From NCBI GenBank assembly GCA_019117495.1, contig DWZP01000006.1, forward strand, positions 1-64,000: a stretch of 64,000 nucleotides of DNA, read 5' to 3'. Source of the DNA: Fusicatenibacter_A intestinipullorum (GTDB lineage: Bacteria; Bacillota; Negativicutes; Acidaminococcales; Acidaminococcaceae). How positions within the stretch are numbered: position 1 is the stretch's first letter; each line of letters begins with the position of its first letter. Below are positions 55,847 to 63,631 of the stretch, piece after piece. Both the position numbers and the translations under genes were made by a program. Below the pieces are notes generated by a model, which saw only the letters and a list, made by a program, of their open reading frames with translations, had not been told where the DNA came from and ran no database searches.

Positions 55847-56443
55847 ATGAATTGTGCATTTTGCCCGCATCACAAATGCTATACGGAGGGCCAGAACTGT
55901 ACAAAATATTCACATGAGGAGGTCTGCGGTTTTTACAGTGAAGATGACCGCAGGATGATGCGTGCCTCATCGGCAACAGAAAGCCGCAACTATATGAAAA
56001 TGACGCGCCTTGAAGAAAGTGCGTTTTTTGCCAAAGAACTGGGCGTGAAGAAAATAGGTATTGCCTTTTGCATAGGCCTTGCCAACGAAGCGCATTTTTG
56101 CGCGCAGTATTTTAAAAACCAGGGCTTTGCGGTGGAATCGGTTTGCTGCAAGGTTTGCTCGGTTGATAAAGATATGCTGGAGCTGGAAAAAATAAAACCC
56201 GGCAAGCATGAAGCAATGTGCAACCCCAGAACGCAGGCGCAGCTTTTAAACAGCGCCGGTACGGAACTGAATTTTATTGTAGGCTTATGCGTTGGGCATG
56301 ATATGCAGTTTACCATGGCAAGCAAAGCGCCTGTATCATGCCTTATTACCAAAGACCGCGTGCTTGCCAACAACCCGGCAGGGGCGGTGTACAGCCGTTA
56401 CTGGCGGCGCAAGCTTGGAATTTTAGAGGACGGAACGGTGTAA
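55847..56443 (+). CDS. DUF1847-domain Cys-rich metal-binding protein
   Basis: 198 residues. The N-terminus NCAFCPHHKCYTEGQNC carries five Cys, and further Cys pairs occur at SVCCKVCSVDKD and MCNPRTQAQL. This matches the DUF1847 'putative metal-binding' family; no activity is established. GGAGGAGGG precedes the ATG. Divergent from the hem operon; the 205-nt shared region is AT-rich, with no operator recognised. Confidence 0.88.
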   Translation: MNCAFCPHHKCYTEGQNCTKYSHEEVCGFYSEDDRRMMRASSATESRNYMKMTRLEESAFFAKELGVKKIGIAFCIGLANEAHFCAQYFKNQGFAVESVCCKVCSVDKDMLELEKIKPGKHEAMCNPRTQAQLLNSAGTELNFIVGLCVGHDMQFTMASKAPVSCLITKDRVLANNPAGAVYSRYWRRKLGILEDGTV

Positions 56444-56445
56444 AT

Positions 56446-56486
56446 AAAAAATCAGCTGATGATTTTCATCGGCTGATTTTTTATTT
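56446..56486 (+). terminator. Terminator of the DUF1847 gene
   Basis: A 16-bp stem (56446-56461/56467-56482, one T-G pair) with T-run. Confidence 0.88.
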
Positions 56487-56544
56487 ATTCCTTTATTTAT
56501 TTTTCTATTTTTTTGATTTAATTTGCGTCGTTGCATATACGCCT

Positions 56545-57228
56545 ATTATTTTATATTCATTTTTTACTCATGTTCATTCTTTGTAACCAAAGAATTTTAG
56601 GAGGGTAAATTTTACTTCCTGTTCGGTCGTAAAATTTGCCTGGCTTCACTGGCACAATTATAAACTTCGTTTACAGCTTGTTTCTAATTGGCGATTCAGC
56701 CAAAGAAAACTCACGCGGCTGACAAAAATTTGCACGCGGCACGCTGCAAGCAATAAAAATTCCCACGGAACTCGCTATGCTTAAACACCGGGAAATTTTT
56801 ATTGCTTTTTAGCAAATGCCGCTAAATTTTTAATGCCGCGATTGCATTTAACCCATACTTTTTTTACTACTTAATTTAGTATATTCTGACTTTGCATTGT
56901 CTTTTGCTTCTACTTTTTATCAAAGATATTATGAAACTTACGGTGTTGTAGCATTTAAAAATTACGGCAAAATGTTGTTTTTTGAAAGAAATAATCAAAG
57001 TACGAATTTTGGCGAAACGCGACATTCAAAAAATAGGCAAACCAGAATTAAGGCACTTGCAGCATTTGCCGAGGACTGTTTGAGGTTACGCAGCAAACGA
57101 GTTCCGCAGGCGCTGCAAGTGTCAGCTTATCTATTGCATTTGCCGTTTATTTTTTGCTGGAGCGAAAACTTTTTGGTTACTTTTTAGTTATAAAAAGTAA
57201 CATGAGTAAAAAGTAAATAAAAAATAAT
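56545..57228. mobile_element. Non-coding element with long terminal inverted repeats (MITE-like)
   Basis: The left end (TTTTTACTCATGTT, 56561-56574, then GTAACCAAAGAATTTT from 56583) is repeated inverted at the right (GTTACTTTTT..., AACATGAGTAAAAA at 57199-57212). Outward similarity continues to about 56545 and 57228 with few mismatches. Inside are further inverted pairs: AAATTTTAC/GTAAAATTT (near 56607-56637), GCAATAAAAATT-CCC/GGGAAATTTTTATTGC (56749-56805) and CGGAACTCG (56766)/CGAGTTCCG (57098). An open frame at 56897-57187 has no ribosome site, no family likeness and repeat-like composition, so it is not called. Nothing else coding was seen in this 0.9-kb gap. Confidence 0.6.
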
Positions 57229-57350
57229 TAAAGTATCATCAAAGATAAAAACTAAAGAATAAACATAACTAAGTAAAGAAAATGTAGAAAATAAAATGTA
57301 ACTGTAAAACCAAAACTCCAAAAACAACCCTCTAAATTATCTGAAAACTA

Positions 57351-57379
57351 TTTTACAAATGTTCTGACAAATGTTAAAA
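57351..57379. promoter_or_regulatory. Candidate SorC-regulator operator upstream of dhaL
   Basis: Tandem ACAAATGTT at 57355-57363 and 57367-57375, 12 nt apart, framed by TTTTAC and GTTAAAA to give a rough dyad. It lies 31-55 nt before the dhaL ATG, a fit for the regulator encoded at the operon's end. Confidence 0.45.
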
Positions 57380-57409
57380 TTAAATTATCATAATAGTGAG
57401 GTGGATGTA

Positions 57410-58036
57410 ATGTACGTATTAACTTTACCGGTATTGAGAAAAATGCTGCACACCGCGGCAGTTGACCTGAAAGACAACGTTCAGTATTTGTGCGAGCTGG
57501 ACAGTGTTGCCGGTGACGGCGACCACGGCATTGCCATCGGGCATATTGCCGATATTTTAAAATCGCACAGCGACGATACTACCATTGCCACCATGAACCT
57601 TCTGCTGGAAGGCATTGGCGACGCGTTTATGGGCGTTAATGCAGGCAGCAGCGGTCCGCTTTGGGGCACAATTTTCGCCGGCATGGCAGACGGCATTGAC
57701 GACCAGCAGGAGCTGACGGAAATTGAATTTAAGCGTATGTTTGCTCAGGCTAAAGAAGATTTTATGGATGTAAGCAAAGCCAAAGTGGGCGACAAAACTC
57801 TGGTTGATGCTTTTTATCCGGCTGTAAGCGCCATTGCCGAAACCGAAGGCAGCATTGAAGCGCTTCTGGACGCTGCGGCAGAAGCTGCCAAAAAAGGCGC
57901 TGACGCAACGGCAGACATGACAGCTAAATTCGGTCGCGCCAAAAACGTTGGCGAACGCAGTATTGGCCATAAAGACCCGGGCGCCGTATCCATGGCAATT
58001 TTCTTTGCCGGGCTTGCCAAAGGCGCAAGAGCATAG
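57410..58036 (+). CDS. dhaL: DhaL-type kinase ATP-binding subunit
   Basis: 208 residues. The ADP/Mg-binding Asp cluster is in GDGDHG (35-40), and GAxxGxxxxGP-like loops follow (NAGSSGPLWGTIFAGMAD). DhaL subunits hold the nucleotide and pass phosphate to a ketose bound covalently to DhaK. The ATG at 57410 follows GAGGTGG. No DhaM/PTS subunit is present in the operon, so phosphate probably comes from ATP. Paired with dhaK 59 nt downstream. The true substrate may not be dihydroxyacetone; see the LsrF neighbour. Confidence 0.88.
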   Translation: MYVLTLPVLRKMLHTAAVDLKDNVQYLCELDSVAGDGDHGIAIGHIADILKSHSDDTTIATMNLLLEGIGDAFMGVNAGSSGPLWGTIFAGMADGIDDQQELTEIEFKRMFAQAKEDFMDVSKAKVGDKTLVDAFYPAVSAIAETEGSIEALLDAAAEAAKKGADATADMTAKFGRAKNVGERSIGHKDPGAVSMAIFFAGLAKGARA

Positions 58037-58095
58037 TTCTTTAAAAAGCGGCGGCTTTTTAAAAATAAATTACGCACTAATGGAGGTTGTAAACA

Positions 58096-59088
58096 ATGAA
58101 AAAATTTATCAATGACCCTGAAAATTTAACATCGGAGCTTTTGGAAGGCCTTGCCCTGAGCAATCCCGACATTGTATCTCTGGAAGACGGCAACCTTGTA
58201 GTTAATAAAAAATTAAAAGACGCAGACCGCGTAACCATCGTTACCCTTGGCGGTACAGGCCATGAACCTGCCATCAGCGGTTTTGTAGGCGAAGGCATGA
58301 TTGATATTTCCGTAGCAGGCAATATTTTTGCAGCCCCCGGCCCGCAGTCCTGCGTTGAAGCCATTAAAATGGCAGATAAAGGCCACGGCGTACTGTTTGT
58401 TGTATTAAACCATGCCGGAGATATGCTTACCGGCAACCTGACCATGAAACAGGTTAAAAAACTCGGCATTAAAGTTGCCAAAGTTGTTACCCAGGAAGAC
58501 GTTGCCAACGCACCGCGCTCCAATGCGGATGACCGCCGCGGCTTGGTTGGCTGCATTCCTCTGTATAAAATTGCCGGTGCTGCCGCAGCACAGGGCAAAT
58601 CCCTTGAAGAAGTTGCCGAAATCGCTCAGCGCTTTGCCGATAACATGGCAACCATTGCCGTTGCCTGCGTAGGCGCAACCCATCCGGCAACCGGCATGGA
58701 AATTGCCCATATTGAAGACGGCATGATGGAAGTTGGCATGGGCCAGCACGGCGAAGGCGGCGGCGGCAGCATGCCGCTGAAATCTGCGGACGAAACCGCC
58801 GTTATTATGATGGACGCCCTTTTGAAAGACCTTGACGTTAAGAGCGGCGAAAAATTAATGGTTATTATCAACGGTAGCGGCGCAACTACTTTAATGGAAC
58901 AGCTGATTGTATTCCGCAAATGCCATAAATACCTTGCCGAAAAAGGCATTGAAGTTGTTGCAAGCCATGTAGGCGAACTTTTAACCGTACAGGAAACCGC
59001 AGGCTTCCAGATGTTCATTGCCCGCATGGACGACGAACTGACCGCTTTATGGAATGCTCCGTGCCGCACTCCGTATTACAGAAACTAA
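58096..59088 (+). CDS. dhaK: DhaK-type kinase substrate-binding subunit
   Basis: 330 residues. The residues that matter in E. coli DhaK fall at the same positions: His56 (GGTGHEPAI), Asp109 (NHAGDM) and His218 (MGQHGEGG), the last forming the covalent hemiaminal with the ketose carbonyl. KKFINDPENLTSELLEGLAL is the family start. It should bind a short ketose for phosphorylation by DhaL. GGAGG lies upstream of the ATG. Substrate range cannot be deduced; context suggests a ketose feeding an LsrF-like enzyme. Confidence 0.92.
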   Translation: MKKFINDPENLTSELLEGLALSNPDIVSLEDGNLVVNKKLKDADRVTIVTLGGTGHEPAISGFVGEGMIDISVAGNIFAAPGPQSCVEAIKMADKGHGVLFVVLNHAGDMLTGNLTMKQVKKLGIKVAKVVTQEDVANAPRSNADDRRGLVGCIPLYKIAGAAAAQGKSLEEVAEIAQRFADNMATIAVACVGATHPATGMEIAHIEDGMMEVGMGQHGEGGGGSMPLKSADETAVIMMDALLKDLDVKSGEKLMVIINGSGATTLMEQLIVFRKCHKYLAEKGIEVVASHVGELLTVQETAGFQMFIARMDDELTALWNAPCRTPYYRN

Positions 59089-59099
59089 GGTGAATTACT

Positions 59100-59975
59100 A
59101 TGGCAGATAAAGAAGGCAATATCATAGCAAAAGATTACGGCATCGGCATTAAGCCGCCTGCGCAGACCTTTCATGTAAAAGGTTTGGGCCATGCTGAATG
59201 GGGCATGAAAACGAGGCTTTCGCATATTTTTGCGGAAGACGGCCGCACTATTATGCTGGCTTTTGACCACGGCTACATTATGGGCAGCACGGCAGGGCTG
59301 GAAAGGCTCGATTTGGCAATTCCGCCCCTTATGGAATATGCCGACTGCCTGATGGCAACCCGCGGCGCGCTGCGTGCCTGCATTCCGCCCGACTGCCGCA
59401 AGGCCATTGCCCTGCGCTGCACGGCTGATACCTCCGTTTTGAAAGACGATATGAGCCACGGCGTTATTGGCGTCGGCATTGAGGACGCTATCCGCATGAA
59501 TGCTTCCTGCATGGCAGTGCAGTGCTTTGTTGGCGCTGACGGCGAGCTCGGTTCACTGGAAAATTTAGTGCGCACCGTTGATGCCGGCGAGCGTTACGGC
59601 ATCCCCGTACTCGGCGTTGTGGCCGTTGGCAAGGAAATGGAACGCACCACGCGCTATTTTGCACTGGCAACACGCCTGCTTGCGGAACTTGGCGCACACA
59701 TGATTAAAACCTACTACTGCGAAAACTTCGAGCAGATTACCGCAGCCTGCCCCGTGCCTATCGTTATTGCGGGCGGCAAAAAAATACCAGAACTTGACGC
59801 TCTTAAAATGGCGTACCGTGCCATCAGCGAAGGCGCTGCCGGTGTGGATATGGGCCGCAACGTGCTGCAGGCCGAAAACCCTGTGGCAATGCTTAAAGCC
59901 ATCCGCATGGTTATCCACGAAAATGCCAAACCGGAAGAAGCCTATAAAGCTTACGAGCTGATGAAGGAGGAATAA
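59100..59975 (+). CDS. LsrF-like class I aldolase/thiolase
   Basis: 291 residues, matching E. coli LsrF in length and throughout in sequence. The Schiff-base Lys203 is conserved in IIKTYY-like MIKTYYCENF. Other shared blocks are IMLAFDHGYIMG, PVPIVIAGGKK and GVDMGRN. LsrF transfers an acetyl group from phosphorylated AI-2 product (3-hydroxy-5-phosphonooxypentane-2,4-dione) to CoA. Here no lsrK, lsrG or lsr transporter adjoins; a DhaLK kinase precedes it instead. It may therefore cleave another phosphorylated keto sugar. The upstream dhaK stop is 11 nt away. Confidence 0.85.
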   Translation: MADKEGNIIAKDYGIGIKPPAQTFHVKGLGHAEWGMKTRLSHIFAEDGRTIMLAFDHGYIMGSTAGLERLDLAIPPLMEYADCLMATRGALRACIPPDCRKAIALRCTADTSVLKDDMSHGVIGVGIEDAIRMNASCMAVQCFVGADGELGSLENLVRTVDAGERYGIPVLGVVAVGKEMERTTRYFALATRLLAELGAHMIKTYYCENFEQITAACPVPIVIAGGKKIPELDALKMAYRAISEGAAGVDMGRNVLQAENPVAMLKAIRMVIHENAKPEEAYKAYELMKEE

Positions 59976-59978
59976 CCG

Positions 59979-60293
59979 ATGAAAAAATTTATGCACGTTG
60001 GCGTGCCTACCGATAAAGTAATGGAAGGCAGCGTATATGCCGAAGGCATTAAAACCCATATCGTTCCGCCGGAAACCAACGAATTCGGCATTGAATACCT
60101 GCGCTTTGAAAAAGACACCCCGCTGCCGCAGGAACTGCAGACCCTTGTGCATGTTGCCTACCAGGTAGACGACATGGACGAGCAGCTTAAAGCCAACCGC
60201 GTGGTTGTAGAACCGTGGATGGCCGACGAAAATACCCGCATCGCCTTTATTATGAAGGACGGTATTTTAATGGAATTAATGGAAGTAAAATAA
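59979..60293 (+). CDS. Small VOC/glyoxalase-like protein, possible epimerase/isomerase
   Basis: 104 residues. KFMHVGVPTDKVMEGSVYAE at the start, HVAYQVDDMDEQLKANRVVV in the middle and IMKDGILMELMEVK at the end follow the beta-alpha-beta pattern of the vicinal-oxygen-chelate fold, with candidate metal ligands His5, His48-region and a C-terminal Glu. It starts 3 nt after the LsrF-like gene with GGAGG inside that gene's end. In an operon for keto-sugar breakdown it could isomerise an intermediate, in the place that LsrG takes in the lsr operon; this is inference. Confidence 0.7.
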   Translation: MKKFMHVGVPTDKVMEGSVYAEGIKTHIVPPETNEFGIEYLRFEKDTPLPQELQTLVHVAYQVDDMDEQLKANRVVVEPWMADENTRIAFIMKDGILMELMEVK

Positions 60294-61205
60294 TTGCTTA
60301 CGGATAAGGAACTTGCCGGGTTGGTGCAGGCAGCGCGCCTTTATTACGAAGACGGGCTGACGCAGGCCCAGGTAGCTGCCAAAATAGGCGTGTCGCGCCC
60401 GCAGGTAAGCAAAATGCTGGCGCACGCACGCGAAGCAGGCATTGTACACATTGAAATACGTCCACCTGTTGCAGGCGATGCAGAACTTTTAAAACTTTTA
60501 CAGCAGCGCTTCGGCATTAAAGGCGGCATTGTACTGCCGCAGGCACAGCGCGAAGCGCTCTTGCGTGAAACTTCGGAATATCTGGCGGGCGAACTGCGCT
60601 ATGAAAAAAACATAGGCCTTGGCTGGGGCTATACGCTTGGCGAAATTGCAGGCAAAATGGCTTCTGCCGGAGGGCTTAAAGGCAGCGGCAAAATATTTCC
60701 GCTGATTGGCAGAACCGCCATACCAAACCGCGGTTACCGTGTTAATGAACTTGCGCTGCTGCTTGCCGGAGGCACAAGGGAGGCTTTCCGCCTTGAGGCA
60801 GAGGCTTTTCCGGGCAGCCGCGAAGCGCGCGACGCCATGGAAGACACGCCGGATTACCGTCAGGCTTTGTCGCTGTGGCAGGATACCACGGCGGCGCTTG
60901 TGGAAATACGCGCTTACCCCGGTGTGCCGGATGAAGCGACGGCGCTGCGTTTTGAAGACGCGCTGGAGCGTCAGCAGGCTGTTGGCAGTTTGCTTTCGTA
61001 CTATTTTAATGTACGCGGAGAATTTATCAGCGGCGCAGGCGATTTTGCCGTGCGTGTGCCGCTGAAAACTCTGGGGCAGCTGCCCAAAGTTGTTGCCATA
61101 GGCCTTACGGCAGGTAGTAAAGCCGTGCTTGGTGCACTGCGCACAGGCCTTGTAACGCACCTTGTTGTTACCGAAGACATAGCGCGCAAAATATTGCAGA
61201 AATAA
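60294..61205 (+). CDS. SorC/DeoR-type (LsrR-like) sugar-responsive regulator
   Basis: 303 residues. An N-terminal HTH (LYYEDGLTQAQVAAKIGVSR, PQVSKMLAHAREAGIV) precedes a ~245-residue sugar-phosphate-sensing domain of the SorC family (ending VVAIGLTAGSKAVLGALRTG). LsrR, the AI-2 operon repressor, belongs to this family. The start is a TTG immediately after the preceding stop codon, so translation is coupled; the ribosome site is GGAAG. Last gene of the dhaLK-lsrF unit and its probable repressor, with ACAAATGTT repeats upstream of dhaL as candidate site. Confidence 0.87.
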   Translation: MLTDKELAGLVQAARLYYEDGLTQAQVAAKIGVSRPQVSKMLAHAREAGIVHIEIRPPVAGDAELLKLLQQRFGIKGGIVLPQAQREALLRETSEYLAGELRYEKNIGLGWGYTLGEIAGKMASAGGLKGSGKIFPLIGRTAIPNRGYRVNELALLLAGGTREAFRLEAEAFPGSREARDAMEDTPDYRQALSLWQDTTAALVEIRAYPGVPDEATALRFEDALERQQAVGSLLSYYFNVRGEFISGAGDFAVRVPLKTLGQLPKVVAIGLTAGSKAVLGALRTGLVTHLVVTEDIARKILQK

Positions 61206-61215
61206 ATACGGCAAA

Positions 61216-61260
61216 ATAAAAACAACCCTCTTGTACAGCAGGTGCAGGAGGGTTGTTTGG
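61216..61260 (+). terminator. Terminator of the dhaLK-lsrF operon
   Basis: A perfect 11-bp AAACAACCCTC/GAGGGTTGTTT stem (61220-61230/61248-61258) with 17-nt loop. Confidence 0.7.
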
Positions 61261-61273
61261 CGCTGACGGGAAA

Positions 61274-61344
61274 TCTGCAACCTTAGCAGATTATATGCAT
61301 ATAATCAAAAAGAACTGCACATAAATAAGGCGTTTTATGTGCAG
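61274..61344. promoter_or_regulatory. Three tandem dyads upstream of the TrpX-like operon
   Basis: TCTGC-N7-GCAGA (61274-61290), the perfect palindrome TTATATGCATATAA (61291-61304) and CTGCACATAAA-N8-TTTATGTGCAG (61315-61344). They precede the promoter by ~90 nt and could be operators or a structured leader. Beyond them the region to 61430 is plain AT-rich sequence. Confidence 0.45.
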
Positions 61345-61429
61345 AAACCATATTAATATAAAATGTCTGCCTTAGGCATACATTTACACAACAATTACCA
61401 GAAAATTTTAAAATTTTGGTTAAGGAAGT

Positions 61430-61458
61430 TTGTTTTTTATGCGGATAAATGGTAAAAT
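61430..61458 (+). promoter_or_regulatory. Promoter of the TrpX-like operon
   Basis: TTGTTT (61430-61435), 17-nt spacer, TAAAAT (61453-61458), 65 nt before the first gene. Confidence 0.55.
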
Positions 61459-61522
61459 AGATGATAAAATAGTAGTATTGTTGTTTTGAGGGGACATTTT
61501 GAAGAATGGAAGGATGGATATT

Positions 61523-62521
61523 ATGAAAAAAAGAGGACTTAAAAAATTTGCTGCAGGCGTAACTTTGCTTTTGGCATTGGGGCTTCTGGCGGGTTGCGGC
61601 GGTGAAAAAAAGGAAGCAGGAAGTAAAGCGCAGTTAAACGTAGGTATTGTACAACTGGTAGAACACAGTGCGCTTGATGCCGCTAATAAAGGCTTTGTAG
61701 ACGGCCTGGCGGAAAAAGGCTTCAAAGAAAACGAGAATGTTGCTATCGACAGGCAGAACGCGCAGGCTGACCAGAGCAATTTGCAGAATATTGCTCACCG
61801 CTTTGTCAACAACAAAGTTGATTTAATCTGCGCCATTGCAACTCCTGCCGCGCAGGTTATGGCCAACGCCACGAAGGATATACCCATTGTGGCAACCGCC
61901 GTTACGGATTACGAGGCGGCCAAGCTTGTTGCGTCGAACGAAAAACCGGGCGGTAATGTTACCGGCACCAGCGATATGAACCCGATTAAGGAACAGGTTG
62001 ATTTGCTTTTGAAAATTGTGCCGGATGCCAAAACTATCGGCACTGTTTACTGCTCCAGCGAAGTAAATTCTCAAATTCAGATTGAAATTATGAAAAAAGC
62101 GGCTGCTGAACGGGGCGTCAATGTCATGGAAGCAACGGTTTCCACGGTAAACGATATTCAGCAGGCAGCACAGAGCCTTGTAGGGAAGGTTGACGTGGTT
62201 TATGTGCCCACTGATAATGTAATTGCATCTTCCATGCCTACTTTGGTTTCCGTTACAGATAACGCAGGGCTTGCGGTTATCTGCGGCGAAGAAGCCCTTG
62301 TAAAGGGCGGCGGTCTTGCAACGCTTGGTATTGATTACTACCAGCTCGGTAAGGAAACCGGCGAGATGGCGGCTAAAATTTTAAAAGGTGAAGCCAAACC
62401 GGCAGATATGGCAATACAGACTCAGAAGCAGTTTAAAACCGTCGTTAACGAAGCAGGCGCAAAACGCCTGGGCATTACTATCCCGCAGGATGTGCTGCAA
62501 AACGCGGAAATTGTAAAATAA
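61523..62521 (+). CDS. ABC transporter substrate-binding lipoprotein (TrpX-like), copy 1
   Basis: 332 residues. Type II signal peptide with lipobox LLAGC (Cys25). The mature domain is of the ABC_sub_bind (PF04392-like) group: VGIVQLVEHSALDAANKGF, NPIKEQVDLLLKIVPDAKTI, VYVPTDNVIASSMPTLVSV. Relatives such as TrpX bind aromatic amino acids for an ABC importer with a LivH-like permease. The ATG at 61523 is chosen for its signal peptide and ribosome site (GGAAGGATGG). The next gene is a close copy; their predicted hinge-side loops differ (CGEEALVKGGGL here). Confidence 0.88.
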   Translation: MKKRGLKKFAAGVTLLLALGLLAGCGGEKKEAGSKAQLNVGIVQLVEHSALDAANKGFVDGLAEKGFKENENVAIDRQNAQADQSNLQNIAHRFVNNKVDLICAIATPAAQVMANATKDIPIVATAVTDYEAAKLVASNEKPGGNVTGTSDMNPIKEQVDLLLKIVPDAKTIGTVYCSSEVNSQIQIEIMKKAAAERGVNVMEATVSTVNDIQQAAQSLVGKVDVVYVPTDNVIASSMPTLVSVTDNAGLAVICGEEALVKGGGLATLGIDYYQLGKETGEMAAKILKGEAKPADMAIQTQKQFKTVVNEAGAKRLGITIPQDVLQNAEIVK

Positions 62522-62570
62522 CGCGTTGAATGCAGAAAAAAGTTTACCTTAGGGAAGGAATGAGTTATCC

Positions 62571-63566
62571 ATGAAATTATCTAAAAAAGCGCGCGTTTTG
62601 GCTGCGGCTTTGGCTTTAACACTTGCTGCCGGTATTATGGGCGGCTGCGGCGGCGATAAAAAAGAGGAAGCTGCTGCTAAAAAAACAGTTAATGTTGGTA
62701 TTGTACAACTGGTAGAACATGCATCGCTTGATGCTGCAAATAAAGGTTTTGTAGACGGGCTTGCCGCAAACGGCTTCAAAGAAGGCGAAAACGTTGTTTT
62801 CGACCGCCAGAACGCACAGGCAGACCAGAGCAATTTGCAGAACATTGCCCACCGCTTTGTAAGCAACAAGGTTGATTTAATCTGCGCCATTGCAACACCT
62901 GCGGCACAAACCGCTGCCAACGCAACAAAAGATATTCCTGTTGTATCTACTGCCGTAACCGATTATGAAGCGGCAAAACTCGTTGCTTCCAATGAAAAAC
63001 CGGGCGGCAACGTTACCGGCACCAGCGATATGAACCCGATTAAAGAACAGCTTGACCTTCTGCTGAAACTTGTGCCGGATGCCAAAGTTGTAGGTACAAT
63101 TTATTCTTCGAGCGAAGTTAATTCGCAGATGCAGGTAGAGCTTTTAAAGAAATATGCTGCTGAAAGAGGCGTAGAGGTTAAGGAAGCAACCGTTTCCAGT
63201 GTTAACGATATTCAGCAGGCGGCACACAGCCTGATTGGCGAAATTGACTGCCTGTACCTGCCTACCGATAATGTTATGGCATCGGCAGTGCCTACGCTGA
63301 TTAGCGTAACCGAGCCTGCCAAACTGGTTATGACCTGCGGCTGGCCCGATACTGAAGGCAGCGTTGCCGTAATAGGCATTAACTATTACGAACTTGGCAA
63401 ACAAACCGGCGAAATGGCAGCCAAAATTTTAAAGGGCGAAGCCAAACCGGCGGAAATGCCTATTGAAACCCAGAAGAAATTTAAGGTTATCGTTAATAAA
63501 AAGGTTGCGGAACGCCTTGGCGTAACTGTTCCGGAAGAAATTTTAAAAGCTGCTGAGGCAGAATAA
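62571..63566 (+). CDS. ABC transporter substrate-binding lipoprotein (TrpX-like), copy 2
   Basis: 331 residues, a tandem duplicate of the preceding gene, roughly three quarters identical by eye. Lipobox GGC (Cys26). Shared blocks include GIVQLVEH, NKGFVDGLA, AQADQSNLQNIAHRFV and KPGGNVTGTSDMNPIKEQ. The ligand-side loop reads CGWPDTEGSVAVIG instead of CGEEALVKGGGLATLG, so ligand preference may differ. The permease gene follows after an attenuator-like hairpin. Both binding proteins probably serve one importer. Confidence 0.88.
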   Translation: MKLSKKARVLAAALALTLAAGIMGGCGGDKKEEAAAKKTVNVGIVQLVEHASLDAANKGFVDGLAANGFKEGENVVFDRQNAQADQSNLQNIAHRFVSNKVDLICAIATPAAQTAANATKDIPVVSTAVTDYEAAKLVASNEKPGGNVTGTSDMNPIKEQLDLLLKLVPDAKVVGTIYSSSEVNSQMQVELLKKYAAERGVEVKEATVSSVNDIQQAAHSLIGEIDCLYLPTDNVMASAVPTLISVTEPAKLVMTCGWPDTEGSVAVIGINYYELGKQTGEMAAKILKGEAKPAEMPIETQKKFKVIVNKKVAERLGVTVPEEILKAAEAE

Positions 63567-63577
63567 AAAGAGGCACT

Positions 63578-63607
63578 GCGGGTTTCCCGCCCGGGAAACC
63601 CGCTTTT
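63578..63607 (+). terminator. Intercistronic attenuator hairpin before the permease
   Basis: GCGGGTTTCCC/GGGAAACCCGC stem (63578-63588/63593-63603) with a 4-nt loop and only TTTT after it. It should reduce, not abolish, permease transcription or stabilise the binding-protein mRNA. Confidence 0.65.
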
Positions 63608-63631
63608 ACTGCCTGCTTTGGAGGAGATTAG

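Noticed and set aside
56897..57187. A 96-codon open frame in the large gap before dhaL
   Set aside because: No ribosome site, no family likeness, and it lies wholly inside the inverted-repeat element, whose composition explains it.
49005..61205. CRISPR arrays, tRNA or rRNA genes
   Set aside because: No regularly spaced repeats, CCA-ended cloverleaf or rRNA segments were noticed here or elsewhere in the window; covariance searches could not be run.
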